61,955 nt of DNA from contig JAHHQK010000009.1 of the NCBI GenBank assembly GCA_020026435.1, positions 1 to 61,955 on the forward strand, in the 5' to 3' direction. This stretch comes from Alistipes sp. Lineage in GTDB: Bacteria > Bacteroidota > Bacteroidia > Bacteroidales > Rikenellaceae. A program made the translations under genes and the position numbers. How positions within the stretch are numbered: the stretch's first letter is position 1; each line of letters opens with the position of its first letter. The notes under the pieces were generated by a model. That model ran no database searches, was not told where the DNA came from, and worked only from the letters and a program-made list of their open reading frames with translations. Positions 49,384-58,955 of the stretch are shown piece by piece.

Positions 49384-52227
49384 CTATCGTTTGCAGATCT
49401 GCTTGAAGTCGCAATAATCGCACGCGCGAACATCCTCGCACTGTTTGAACGGAGTCGAGGGATCGAACAACTCCGCAAGGGTCTCGCGCAGCAATTCTTC
49501 AAAAGCATCACTGTAATAAGCATAGGATAACCCCGCGGTTTTCACGCTGCTATCGTAGAGCGTCGGACGGTAATCCTCCCGTCCCATCTCGCGGACATAG
49601 TAAAGCGTCGGCACGACATCCGTTCCCCGCGCACGATAGAGCATCATCGAGTAAAGCAACGTCTGGATGGCATAGGCCTGGCGGTCCTCGTTCTTTCCTT
49701 TAAATAGAAGTTCCAACGATTTGAAATCCAGCACCGGATGGCTCGTCTTATAGTCCACTACGCGCAGTCGGCCGTCGTCCATCATGTCGATACGGTCGGC
49801 AATACCGCCGAACTTCACCACACGGTGACCCGAAGGGGTATCCACCTCAAGATTGCACCCGACGGGTTGCTCCAGCCCCTCAACCGTGAAGTCGTCGTGA
49901 GCGGCATCGTAGGACATCACGCCGCGCTTCAGGTAACGTATGACAATATCATTGACCAACAGCAGATTGCCCGTATATTCCTCTTTCGTGGCGTTGGGGT
50001 CGCAGAGATAGTTCTCATTGATCGACTCGGCGACGGCTTCGGCAACGGCATCGGTCTTCATCAAGGCCCGCAGGGTCTGTCCCGGGTGATGCTCCCCGCG
50101 GATACGCTCGTAGAGCTTCTGCGCGGCGGCGTGGAGGATCGTTCCGAACATCGGGGCATCGACCTCCTCGGCCATCTCGTCATCGGTTCTGAGGCGGGCG
50201 ACATACTTGAAGTAAAACTTCAGAGGGCAGGCCACATACTGAGAAAAGAGCGTCGGCGACAGCCGTTCGGGAGCCGCGGAATCACAGAGCAGGTCGAGGC
50301 GCTTCATCTCGCGCTCGCCCTTCGCCACAGAGATCGGTTCGACCTGCACGAGGTTGACATCGACGCCCACCTCCAGCTTGCGAATATCGAATCCGCTCTC
50401 ATAGTCCAGCTGGCGGATGTAACGGCTCGGCTCACCCGTCGATTTGTCGTCGGCGTGGGAGCAATAGAGCATATAGACACGCTCGGCACGCTGGATCAGA
50501 CGATAGAAATAGTAGGCAAAGACGCCTTCGTGGTGTTCGGGCGTGGGCAGTGCATAGGCCGCACGCAGGTTATAGGGGATGAACGACGATTGGGCCAGGC
50601 GGTTGCCGGGGAAGTTGTCGTCGGTCATCGAAAGGATGATCACATTCTTGAAATCGAGGCTTCGGGTCTCCAGAATACCCATCACCTGGATACCCTTCAG
50701 CGGTTCTCCCTCGAAGGGTATGCGGACGGTCTGGAGGTGACGGCGAAGCAGTGAAGTATAGATCGAGGTGGTCAGCTCCACATCACAGTCATTGAGAGAG
50801 TTGTGCAACTTGGTGATCTCCTCGGCCGTCACCGACAGGAACTCCAGCCTCTGGTCCCGATCCTCCGCCTGACAGGGGCAGGCGGCCACCGTCTTGAGGG
50901 TCGCCACCAGGTAATCCGACAATTCGCTCCACGACTCGGCAGGGGTGAAAACCGCCCGCAGCAGATTGCTCCGATGCAGGAGGGTCGCATCGACCGAGAT
51001 GCGCCGCTCGCGCAGAATCTGCTCCTGCAACTCCCGCACCGAATCAGACTCGGTCTCCTGGATATAGGGATGCGACAAAAGGCCCGTCACATCAACATGA
51101 TAGAAGGTCGTCTGACCGTTTTTCGTGCGGCGGCAGTGGTGTTGCAGTTCGATAAGCCGCTCGATGAAGGTATAGGCCATGGTCGTGCGCAGGGGATAAC
51201 CCATCGTCACGTTCACCTCGCCCAACTCGGGCGGCAGGGCGTAGAGCAGCGGCACAAGCAGATTCTCGTCGGTCAGCACCACGGCCGTGCGCTTGTCGAG
51301 GGGTTCGCGTTCGGAGAGTTTGCGCAGGATCTCGGCGGCGTATTTGCACTGCACGGCATTCGACACGGCAGCCACCGAGGCCACGGCCTTCGGTTCGGCC
51401 ATGTGGTCGTGGGTGATCGTGCAGCAAGGCGGGAATTCGACGACATTCTGTCGCACGAACATTCCGGCTTCCTGCTCCCTGTTGTCCTTGTAGTAGGTAT
51501 CGTAATCCCAATAGAAATCCGTCTCGGCGTGGGTAGAAAGGAATCTGAAGAGTTGTTTCTCGCACTCCGAAAGAGCGTTGAACCCCGCCACGATAAACCG
51601 GCGCGGAGTCTCGAACTCGAAGGCATCCTCCGACAGCAGATCGGCCGCGGCACGTTGCACCATGCCATTATAGGCCATGCCCAGCCCCGTGAGCCGCTCG
51701 CGGTATTCGTGGTAGATGCGGCCCAGGGTTTTCCAAATGCCAAGGAACTTGCGTTTCTCCTCCGAGAAATCCGACTCGGCACCGAACGACGACCAGAACG
51801 AGAGGATCTGCAACTGCTCGGGGGTGAGGTACGAGATGTCGGCCTCGATCTCCTTGATGTCCTCGATATTGCGGAACAACATATCGGCGTCGATCCGATA
51901 CTTGTCGATCATGTCGAAGTCCGTGAGGAGCATATCGCCCCAGAAATAGAACTTGTCGAAGGCTTCGTCGTGGTACTTCGAGTAGACCTTATACAGTTCG
52001 GTGATCAGACGCATCCTGTCGCCCACCGTCAGCCCCGAAATCTCCGACATGAGCTGGTCAATCGACGTCCAGCGCGGTTGCCAGATCGGGCGGTCGGTAA
52101 TCCGCGAAAGGGCATCAACAAAAAACAGACGCGCACGACGCGAGGGGAACAGCATGGAGCATTCCCCGAGCCGTTCCCCGTAACGCCGATACAGATCCAG
52201 GGCGACCTCCTCCAAAAAACCTTTCAT
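49384..52227 (-). CDS. addB: AddB-type helicase-nuclease subunit (PD-(D/E)XK)
   Basis: AddB pairs with AddA to resect double-strand breaks for RecA. The 947-residue product has a UvrD-like fold without a Walker A motif (start MKGFLEEVALDLYRRYG, SMLFPSRRARLFF), a middle region with GYPLRTT and KGIQVMGILETRSLDFKNV, and a C-terminal nuclease with GGIADRID...VVDYKTS. An Fe-S staple is formed by Cys667 (YVACPLKFYFK) and Cys936, Cys939 and Cys945 (CDYCDFKQIC), as known for AddB. Unlike most genomes, addA is not directly adjacent: the DUF2807 gene lies between and addA is on the other strand. Confidence 0.92.
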   Translation of the reverse strand: MKGFLEEVALDLYRRYGERLGECSMLFPSRRARLFFVDALSRITDRPIWQPRWTSIDQLMSEISGLTVGDRMRLITELYKVYSKYHDEAFDKFYFWGDMLLTDFDMIDKYRIDADMLFRNIEDIKEIEADISYLTPEQLQILSFWSSFGAESDFSEEKRKFLGIWKTLGRIYHEYRERLTGLGMAYNGMVQRAAADLLSEDAFEFETPRRFIVAGFNALSECEKQLFRFLSTHAETDFYWDYDTYYKDNREQEAGMFVRQNVVEFPPCCTITHDHMAEPKAVASVAAVSNAVQCKYAAEILRKLSEREPLDKRTAVVLTDENLLVPLLYALPPELGEVNVTMGYPLRTTMAYTFIERLIELQHHCRRTKNGQTTFYHVDVTGLLSHPYIQETESDSVRELQEQILRERRISVDATLLHRSNLLRAVFTPAESWSELSDYLVATLKTVAACPCQAEDRDQRLEFLSVTAEEITKLHNSLNDCDVELTTSIYTSLLRRHLQTVRIPFEGEPLKGIQVMGILETRSLDFKNVIILSMTDDNFPGNRLAQSSFIPYNLRAAYALPTPEHHEGVFAYYFYRLIQRAERVYMLYCSHADDKSTGEPSRYIRQLDYESGFDIRKLEVGVDVNLVQVEPISVAKGEREMKRLDLLCDSAAPERLSPTLFSQYVACPLKFYFKYVARLRTDDEMAEEVDAPMFGTILHAAAQKLYERIRGEHHPGQTLRALMKTDAVAEAVAESINENYLCDPNATKEEYTGNLLLVNDIVIRYLKRGVMSYDAAHDDFTVEGLEQPVGCNLEVDTPSGHRVVKFGGIADRIDMMDDGRLRVVDYKTSHPVLDFKSLELLFKGKNEDRQAYAIQTLLYSMMLYRARGTDVVPTLYYVREMGREDYRPTLYDSSVKTAGLSYAYYSDAFEELLRETLAELFDPSTPFKQCEDVRACDYCDFKQICKR

Positions 52228-52245
52228 CGCTACCTTCCGGGGCGT

Positions 52246-52965
52246 TTATTGCAGGCGGTTGATCTCTCCGCCCATAAATCCGATGGAGGTGAGCAGGATC
52301 GAAGGGCTGCCCTTATAGTTGATCACGGCCTTGGTCGAGCTTTGGGCCTCGAGACGATCCTCGGCCTGCACCGACACGACGCTGCTGTTGCGGGCCTCGA
52401 CCTTCACGGCCATGGCCTTCAACTCCGAGGCCTTTACCTCACCCGAGGCCGCCGTGATCCACAGATAGCGGGCCTCGCCCGACAGGGTGATCATGCTACG
52501 GTCCGTAAGATCGACCTTCAGATCCTGCACGTCGACCTCGGCACGCACCTGGGCGTGGCCGCCGACCGTAAGGCTGATGTGGTTGCCGAACAGCAGATTG
52601 CCGAATTCGCACTCCGCGTTGTAGACCGCGATGCGCTGCACACGATCGCTCAGATAAAGTTTCACGGTCGTAGGCTCCGGACGGCGGGCATCGCTACGCT
52701 CCGAGATGTAGAGGATCTTATCCTTGACATTGGCGCGGAAGCGGCTCGTGCTGTACCCCTTCGTATCGTAGACGATCTTCGGAGGCAGGGAGTCGGGCTG
52801 CTGGATCAGCACGATCCTGAACGAACCGTCGAGTTCCAGTTCCGAGAACGAGGGCAACCACTCCTCCTGTCGCGTGGAGGCATCCTGCATTCCGGTCGGA
52901 GTATTCTGAGCATGGCCCACCAGGCTGAAAAGCAGCACCAGGGCACTTAAAATCGTTTTTTTCAT
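52246..52965 (-). CDS. DUF2807 (GIN-domain) exported protein
   Basis: The 239-residue product has a signal peptide (MKKTILSALVLLFSLVGHAQ) and then a DUF2807/GIN beta-helix: LDGSFRIVLIQQ near the start of the domain and a ladder of short strands with L-x-V-x-x-x-G-x-A-x-V-x-A and DLKVDLTDRSMITLSGEA. Family members are periplasmic or surface proteins of unknown function, common in Bacteroidetes. The ATG at 52965 starts the signal; the long upstream frame overlaps addA and is rejected. It is upstream of addB on the same strand (18 bases) and may be co-transcribed with it, though no functional link is known. Confidence 0.88.
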   Translation of the reverse strand: MKKTILSALVLLFSLVGHAQNTPTGMQDASTRQEEWLPSFSELELDGSFRIVLIQQPDSLPPKIVYDTKGYSTSRFRANVKDKILYISERSDARRPEPTTVKLYLSDRVQRIAVYNAECEFGNLLFGNHISLTVGGHAQVRAEVDVQDLKVDLTDRSMITLSGEARYLWITAASGEVKASELKAMAVKVEARNSSVVSVQAEDRLEAQSSTKAVINYKGSPSILLTSIGFMGGEINRLQ

Positions 52966-53073
52966 AAGGCTAAAGTACTTTAATCTGATGCCAAGATACG
53001 AATTTATTATGAAATGCGTGCGGAGATTCGGAATTAATTTTGTACTTTTACTTGATAAACGACATTCCGAACA

Positions 53074-56000
53074 GTGAGAGCGAAAATACTCAATGCAAGC
53101 GCCGGATCGGGCAAAACTTACCGACTGGCTTACAAATACGTCCGCGACACGATCGAGCAGCCCGCCATCTACCGCCACATCCTGGCCGTGACCTTCACCA
53201 ACAAGGCCACCGAAGAGATGAAGACCCGTATCCTCAAGGAGATTCACACCCTCGCCTCGGGCGGGAAGAGCCCCTACATGGAGGATCTGCAGAAGGAGCT
53301 GGAACTCTCGCCCGAGACCATCCGCCAACGGGCCCGCGAGGTGCGGTCGAAGATCCTCCACGACTATTCGCGGTTCACGGTGCTAACCATCGACACCTTC
53401 TTCCAACGCATCATGCGCGCCTTCATCAAGGAGCTGGGCATCGACCTGAACTACAACATCGAGCTGGAGACCAACTCGATCCTGAGCAAAAGCACCGACT
53501 CGCTCATCGAGCAGATCACCGTTGACCAGGAACTCAAGCAGTGGCTCATCGACTTTGTGCAGGAGCGCATCGACGAGGGCAACAAGTGGGACATCCGCGA
53601 CGGCATCCTGGCGTTGGGCAACGAGCTGTTCAAGGAGAAAAACAAGGAGGTACTCACCCACGGGCGCACACGCCACGAGCTGAAGCAGATCGTCCAGAAG
53701 GCCGTCTCCGCAGCCGAGGCATCGCACCAGGAGATGATCCAGGCGGGCAAAGATGCCCTGAAGATCATGGCGGCGGCCGGAGCAACCCCCGCCGACTTCT
53801 CGGGCAAGAGCCGCAGTTTCGCCTTCTACTTCAAGCAGGTGGCCGACGGCAACGTGACGAAAAAATACACCGACACGGTGCTCAAGCGAAGCCTTTCCCC
53901 CGAGGGGTGGTGTCCCAAGGGCTCCTCTTTCCAGGGGCTGGTCCCGGAACTCCAACCCCTGCTCTACAAGATCTGCACGCTCTACGACCGCAACATCCGC
54001 AGCTGGAACACCTGCGCACTGCTCAAGGAGAACTACCGCAGTTTCGCCCTCCTGTCAGACCTCTACGCCAAGGTGCAACAAATGTGCGAGGAGCAGAACA
54101 TGATGCTGCTCTCCGAAACCAAATACATCCTCTCGGAGTTCATCGGCCACAACGACGTGCCGTTCATCTACGAGAAGGTCGGCAACCGCTTCGACCGGTT
54201 CATGATCGACGAATTCCAGGATACCTCGGTCAAGGAGTGGGAGAACTTCCTCCCCCTGCTGCAAAACGCCATGGCCCAATCCGAGGAGGAATCGGTACTC
54301 ATCGTGGGCGACATCAAGCAATCGATCTACCGCTGGAGAGGCGGTGACTGGCGGCTGCTCCACCACGAGGCGCAGGAAGCTCTGGGACACGACGACACCG
54401 AGGTGGAGAACATGAAAATGAACTACCGCAGTCTGCCCGTCGTCGTGGAGTTCAACAACCGGGTCATCGGCCGCATCGTCGAGGAGGACAACCTCAAGCT
54501 CAACATCATGCTGGGCGAGGCCGTACTCCGCGGGGATCTGCCCCGGGAGGAGTTCCTCCTCTTGAAGGACACCCTCCGCAACGCCTACTCACACCACACC
54601 CAGATCCCGCGCCAGAGGGGCGAGCATCCGGGTTATGTCTCGGTGGAGACCTTCGAGGAGAAGCCCCCCGTCGTGGAACGCATCTGCAGCCTCATCGACA
54701 AGGGATTCGCCCCCTCGGACATCATGATCCTGGTGCGCGGCAAGACCGACGGCGCAAAGGTGGCGGCCGAGCTGCTCAACTTCAAACAGCAGAACCTCGA
54801 CCCTCGCTATGTGTTCGATGTGATGACGCAGGACGCCCTGATCATCGGGTCGGCCCCCGTCAGCACGTTCATCTCGTCGGCCCTGAGGCTCACGCTCAAC
54901 CCCGACGACCGTTTCAGCCTGGCCACCTACAACCAGTTCCTCCAGCGACCCTTCGACGAGGAACTGGGGGACGACGAGCGCGGGTTCTTCTCGTCGCTGC
55001 GTCTGTTGTCGCCCGAGGATGCCTTCGAGCGCATCGTCATGCACCACGACCTGCAACAGGACCGCCGTCAGACGGCCTACCTCCAGGCCATCCACGAACA
55101 GATTCTCTCGTTCTGCGCCAACAAGATCGCCGACATTCCGCTCTTTCTGCGCTGGTGGGACGAGCAGGGATCGAACCGTTCGCTGTCGATCGACCAGAGC
55201 AGCACCACCATCGAGATCAGCACCATCCACAAGGCCAAAGGTTTGGAAAAACGCGCCGTGATCATCCCGTACTGCTCCTGGCAACTCACACCCAACACCT
55301 CGGGCAAAGTCCCCAGTTTCGTATGGGCCGAGGCCGGCGAGGGCGACATCTCGCAGATCGGACGACTGCCCATCCGCTACAAGAAGGCCATGGGCGAGTC
55401 GGACTTCTCGACGGAATATTTCCGCGAGACGGTCTATTCCTACATCGACAACATCAACCTCCTGTACGTGGCTCTGACCCGCGCCAAGGAGTCGCTCCAT
55501 ATCTTCGTACCCGGCAAGGGCAAGGGCCAACACATCGGTGTGGATCTGATCAGTGCCCTATCCACCTCCACCTCTTCGTCTGCGACGGAGGAAGCGACGG
55601 TCCGGGCCGCCACACAATCCTCCACAAAGGCTTCCCAAGAGGACTCCCCCCTTGAAAGTCCCCAAACAACGGACACCTCTTCAGAGAATACCCCGTCAGC
55701 CGACGAGACCGACGCAAAGACCGATTCTCTCCTCCAGGCCCGCCAGACCCTGACCGAGGAGGGAGGTCTGCGCTTCGAGTACGGCGAATTTGCCGCTCCG
55801 GTCCTTACACGCGCCCAGACCTCCGAGACGCGCCACATCGTCCTGGAACACTACCTCACGACCCGAGCCGATCTGAGCCTGCGACTCCCCTCGCAACGCT
55901 ACCTGGAGGAGGAGGCCGCCGAGCTTTCGCCCCGCAACTTCGGTATCCTGATGCACAAGTCTTTCCAGGAGGCCGAAACCCTGGAGGACATCCAGCACTC

Positions 56001-56361
56001 CATAGAGCGTCTGCGTCGCGACGAACTGCTCTCACCCGAGGACGAAAAGACCCTGCGCCACATGATCGACAACGCACTGGAAAACCCCACCATACGCAGT
56101 TGGTTTGACGGTTCGTGGGACGAGGTGCGCAACGAGAACGACATCATACGTCCCGGCGGATCGACACGCCGTCCCGACCGTGTGATGATCCGCCAAAACG
56201 GCGAGGTGGTGGTCGTCGACTACAAGTTCGGCGACAACCAACTCCCCTCCTACCACCGCCAGGTGAGCCAGTACCTCGACCTGCTGCGGCAGATGGGTTA
56301 CTCCTCACCGCGGGGATACCTGTGGTATGTGAAACTCGGAATCATCGAAAACGTAGACTAA
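53074..56361 (+). CDS. addA: AddA-type helicase-nuclease (UvrD/REP)
   Basis: The 1095-residue product is the motor/nuclease subunit of AddAB. Walker A NASAGSGKTYRLA (about 7-19), helicase motif II with Asp379-Glu380 in RFMIDEFQDTS, VGDIKQSIYRWRGGD, STIHKAKGLEKRAVIIP and LLYVALTRAKESLHIF define a UvrD-type helicase; the RecB-like nuclease at the end has DRVMI...VVVVDYKFG with Asp1049 and Lys1051. Between helicase and nuclease lies a Ser/Thr/Glu-rich linker of about 60 residues (roughly 829-890) with very low complexity. The start is GTG at 53074, since the Walker A motif begins seven residues later. A -7 box TAATTTTG lies at 53035-53042 without a clear -33. The ABC exporter gene starts three bases after its stop. 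Confidence 0.93.
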   Translation: MRAKILNASAGSGKTYRLAYKYVRDTIEQPAIYRHILAVTFTNKATEEMKTRILKEIHTLASGGKSPYMEDLQKELELSPETIRQRAREVRSKILHDYSRFTVLTIDTFFQRIMRAFIKELGIDLNYNIELETNSILSKSTDSLIEQITVDQELKQWLIDFVQERIDEGNKWDIRDGILALGNELFKEKNKEVLTHGRTRHELKQIVQKAVSAAEASHQEMIQAGKDALKIMAAAGATPADFSGKSRSFAFYFKQVADGNVTKKYTDTVLKRSLSPEGWCPKGSSFQGLVPELQPLLYKICTLYDRNIRSWNTCALLKENYRSFALLSDLYAKVQQMCEEQNMMLLSETKYILSEFIGHNDVPFIYEKVGNRFDRFMIDEFQDTSVKEWENFLPLLQNAMAQSEEESVLIVGDIKQSIYRWRGGDWRLLHHEAQEALGHDDTEVENMKMNYRSLPVVVEFNNRVIGRIVEEDNLKLNIMLGEAVLRGDLPREEFLLLKDTLRNAYSHHTQIPRQRGEHPGYVSVETFEEKPPVVERICSLIDKGFAPSDIMILVRGKTDGAKVAAELLNFKQQNLDPRYVFDVMTQDALIIGSAPVSTFISSALRLTLNPDDRFSLATYNQFLQRPFDEELGDDERGFFSSLRLLSPEDAFERIVMHHDLQQDRRQTAYLQAIHEQILSFCANKIADIPLFLRWWDEQGSNRSLSIDQSSTTIEISTIHKAKGLEKRAVIIPYCSWQLTPNTSGKVPSFVWAEAGEGDISQIGRLPIRYKKAMGESDFSTEYFRETVYSYIDNINLLYVALTRAKESLHIFVPGKGKGQHIGVDLISALSTSTSSSATEEATVRAATQSSTKASQEDSPLESPQTTDTSSENTPSADETDAKTDSLLQARQTLTEEGGLRFEYGEFAAPVLTRAQTSETRHIVLEHYLTTRADLSLRLPSQRYLEEEAAELSPRNFGILMHKSFQEAETLEDIQHSIERLRRDELLSPEDEKTLRHMIDNALENPTIRSWFDGSWDEVRNENDIIRPGGSTRRPDRVMIRQNGEVVVVDYKFGDNQLPSYHRQVSQYLDLLRQMGYSSPRGYLWYVKLGIIENVD

Positions 56362-56364
56362 ACC

Positions 56365-58056
56365 ATGCTGAAACAAATCATCGAAATACTCCCCCCGCAA
56401 TACCGCCACCGAGGCATCCGGGTGGCTGCGACCCTCCTGGTCAAGGCCCTGCTCAATCTCGGAGGACTGGCCGTGCTGCTGCCCGTCCTGGCCCTGGTGC
56501 TCGATCCCGCGTGGGTTGGAGGCGAGGGATGGCTCGCGCGGATGTACCGCCTCTCGGGCTTCGGGTCTCCCGACGACTTCGCCCGGGCGATCTGCGTGGG
56601 GGTCGTGGGCCTGATCATCATCAAGAACCTTCTGAACATCTACCTCTCGCAGGTCGGCAACCGCTATGTGCTGAGCCTCTACCGCACGCTCTCCCACCAG
56701 CTCTTCACGGCCTATCACCACAAGGGACTCGGATTCATCAAACGCTCGAATTCGGCCGTACTGACCCGCAACGTCAATGTCGTCTGTCTGGCCTTCATCA
56801 CGGGAGTACTCACCCCCGCGGCGTCGATCCTGGCCGAGGTCCTGTTCCTGGGACTGATCCTCTGCGCCCTCATCGCTTACAGTCCCCTGGCCTCAGGGAT
56901 GGCTGTGGTGGTGTTTCTGCCGTCGGTCTACCTCTACTATATACTGATCCGCAACCGCATGGTCCGCTACGGCGACCTGGAAAACAAGGCCCAGCGAGAA
57001 AAGATGAGGCTCGTGGCCGACTCCTTCCGCGGGTATGCCGACATAGAGATCAACGGGGCATTCCCCAAGATGCTCCACACATTCAATGCAACGATGGAGC
57101 GCATCATCTCGATCCGGCTGAAGGATTCGCTGACGAGGATGTATCCCCAAAGCCTCATCGAGATCGGTCTGGCCGCCGGAATGGCCCTTCTGGTGGGGAT
57201 CAGCCTCAGGGAAAACGCCACGCAGGCACGCCTGCTGTTCGGAGTCTTCGCCGTGGCTGCCCTCAAACTCCTGCCCTCGATCCGCTCGATCCTCGCGGCA
57301 TGGACCGCCATACGCTACAACAGCTACACGATCGAGATTCTGAAGGACGCCCCCTCAGGTGCCGCCCGGGAGCGGATGCCGGAGGGCAAACCCATGAAAT
57401 TCGAGCATGAGATCACGATCCGCAACCTCTCCTTCAGATTCGAGGACGCGACGGAGGACCTCTTCACCAACTTCTCGCTCACGATCCACAAGGGCGAACG
57501 CCTCGGTATCCGCGGAGCATCGGGAGCGGGCAAGACCACCCTCTTCAACCTCCTGCTGGGACTTTACCCCCCCACATCCGGTTCGATCGAGATCGACCGT
57601 CAGCCCCTCACCCGGGCAAACAGCAGAATGTGGCAGAAGAGAATCGGCTATGTATCGCAGAACCTCTTCCTGGCCGACGGCAGCTTTGCCACCAACGTGG
57701 CTCTGGGCGTGCCCGACGCAGAGATCAACCGTCAGCGGGTTCGGGATGCTCTGGAAGCCGCCCAACTGGGCGACTTCATCGACGCCCTGCCCGACGGCAT
57801 GGATACCCCGATCGGAGAGTGCGGATGCCGTCTTTCGGGCGGCCAGCGCCAACGCATCGGCATCGCCCGCGCCCTCTACCGCGAGGCCGACCTGCTCTTC
57901 CTGGACGAGGCCACCTCGGCCCTCGACACCCGCACCGAGGAGGAAGTCAACCGCGCCATTACCCGTGTGGCGGAGTCCCATCCCGGACTCACACTCATCG
58001 TCATCGCCCATCGCGAAACCACGCTCGAATATTGCAACAGAATCATAACATTCTAA
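56365..58056 (+). CDS. ABC exporter (fused membrane and ATPase domains)
   Basis: The 563-residue product joins a six-helix type IV exporter domain (about 1-330) to an ATPase: Walker A IRGASGAGKTT, Q-loop YVSQNLFLADGS, signature LSGGQRQR, Walker B LLFLDEATSALD and a switch His in IAHRET. There is no N-terminal C39 peptidase domain. As a homodimer it should export a lipid, peptide or polysaccharide. Its context is informative: it begins three bases after addA and is followed five bases later by an HprK-like kinase and then a signal-peptidase-like protein, an arrangement met in peptide-processing clusters. No precursor peptide is seen nearby. Confidence 0.9.
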   Translation: MLKQIIEILPPQYRHRGIRVAATLLVKALLNLGGLAVLLPVLALVLDPAWVGGEGWLARMYRLSGFGSPDDFARAICVGVVGLIIIKNLLNIYLSQVGNRYVLSLYRTLSHQLFTAYHHKGLGFIKRSNSAVLTRNVNVVCLAFITGVLTPAASILAEVLFLGLILCALIAYSPLASGMAVVVFLPSVYLYYILIRNRMVRYGDLENKAQREKMRLVADSFRGYADIEINGAFPKMLHTFNATMERIISIRLKDSLTRMYPQSLIEIGLAAGMALLVGISLRENATQARLLFGVFAVAALKLLPSIRSILAAWTAIRYNSYTIEILKDAPSGAARERMPEGKPMKFEHEITIRNLSFRFEDATEDLFTNFSLTIHKGERLGIRGASGAGKTTLFNLLLGLYPPTSGSIEIDRQPLTRANSRMWQKRIGYVSQNLFLADGSFATNVALGVPDAEINRQRVRDALEAAQLGDFIDALPDGMDTPIGECGCRLSGGQRQRIGIARALYREADLLFLDEATSALDTRTEEEVNRAITRVAESHPGLTLIVIAHRETTLEYCNRIITF

Positions 58057-58061
58057 ATATC

Positions 58062-58955
58062 ATGGATTTTATCATCGCAGACATACGTCTTTCCATTCCT
58101 CGGAAACTGATCTCGGACTACTTCGCCGAAGCCATGGCCCCTTTTGAAGCTCACGACGAGGGCACCCCCGATCTGAGGATCACACCCATCGGAGAGCTGC
58201 ACTCCACGGACGATTACCGCCCCCTGGAGCATTTCCAATTCTCGGAGGCCGAGGCCCAATGTGATTTCGGTCGCGAGGCTGACGGATACTTCCTCAAGAT
58301 GATCCCTCACGACACGTCATACCGTGCGGTATGTTTCCGTATCTCGGAGGACGGATCACGGGTCGAGACCGATTACACGCTGAGGGATCTCACCTCGCTG
58401 TTCCGCTTCGGAGTGTGGGTGGCCTACAACTGCTGCTCGATCCGCCGCAAAACCGTGGCCATACACTCCTCGGTGATCGTCTACCGCGGGCAGGGACTGC
58501 TCATGCTCGGAGAATCGGGCACGGGAAAGAGTACCCACACCCGTCTGTGGAGAGAACACATCGAGGGTGCGCGTCTGCTCAACGACGACAGCCCCATCGT
58601 CAGGGCAAATAGCTCGGGGGGGGGATCAGCGGATTGTCACTCAACGGTTTACGGATCTGCATGGAGCGGCAAGACCCCCTGCTACATCAACCGTCACTTC
58701 CCGATCCGCGCCTTCATCCGTCTGTCGCAGGCGCCCTATAACAAGATCCGCCGCCTGAACCGTCTGGAGACCATCGGGGCTCTGCTGCCCTCGTGTCCTC
58801 CGGCATTCTCCCACGACAAGCAGCTCTTCGATCATGTCTGTGCCACGGTATCCTCCATCCTGGAACATACGGAGGTCTACCACCTGGAGTGCCTCCCGAA
58901 TGCCGATGCGGCACGGCTGGTATGTCAAACGTTATTCAAAGATGAAAACAATTAA
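58062..58955 (+). CDS. HprK-like kinase with a G9 homopolymer tract
   Basis: The 297-residue product resembles the C-terminal kinase domain of HPr kinase/PEPCK-type enzymes: Walker A LMLGESGTGKSTHTRLW (about 147-163), LLNDDSP (Walker B region, about 172-178), and VYGSAWSGKTPCYIN. It lacks an HPr-kinase N-terminal domain and belongs with the HprK-related proteins found beside exporters and small-peptide genes in Bacteroidetes, so HPr itself is probably not the substrate. Between PIVR and VYGS the sequence ANSSGGGSADCHST replaces the short loop usual there and is encoded over a run of nine G (58616-58624), so a slip of one base would switch the gene off. It overlaps the next gene by 14 bases. 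Confidence 0.82.
   Translation: MDFIIADIRLSIPRKLISDYFAEAMAPFEAHDEGTPDLRITPIGELHSTDDYRPLEHFQFSEAEAQCDFGREADGYFLKMIPHDTSYRAVCFRISEDGSRVETDYTLRDLTSLFRFGVWVAYNCCSIRRKTVAIHSSVIVYRGQGLLMLGESGTGKSTHTRLWREHIEGARLLNDDSPIVRANSSGGGSADCHSTVYGSAWSGKTPCYINRHFPIRAFIRLSQAPYNKIRRLNRLETIGALLPSCPPAFSHDKQLFDHVCATVSSILEHTEVYHLECLPNADAARLVCQTLFKDENN

Noticed and set aside
50803..52950. Open frame of 715 codons on the plus strand
   Set aside because: Covers addB and the DUF2807 gene from the wrong strand; composition rich in Arg/Gly/His without motifs.
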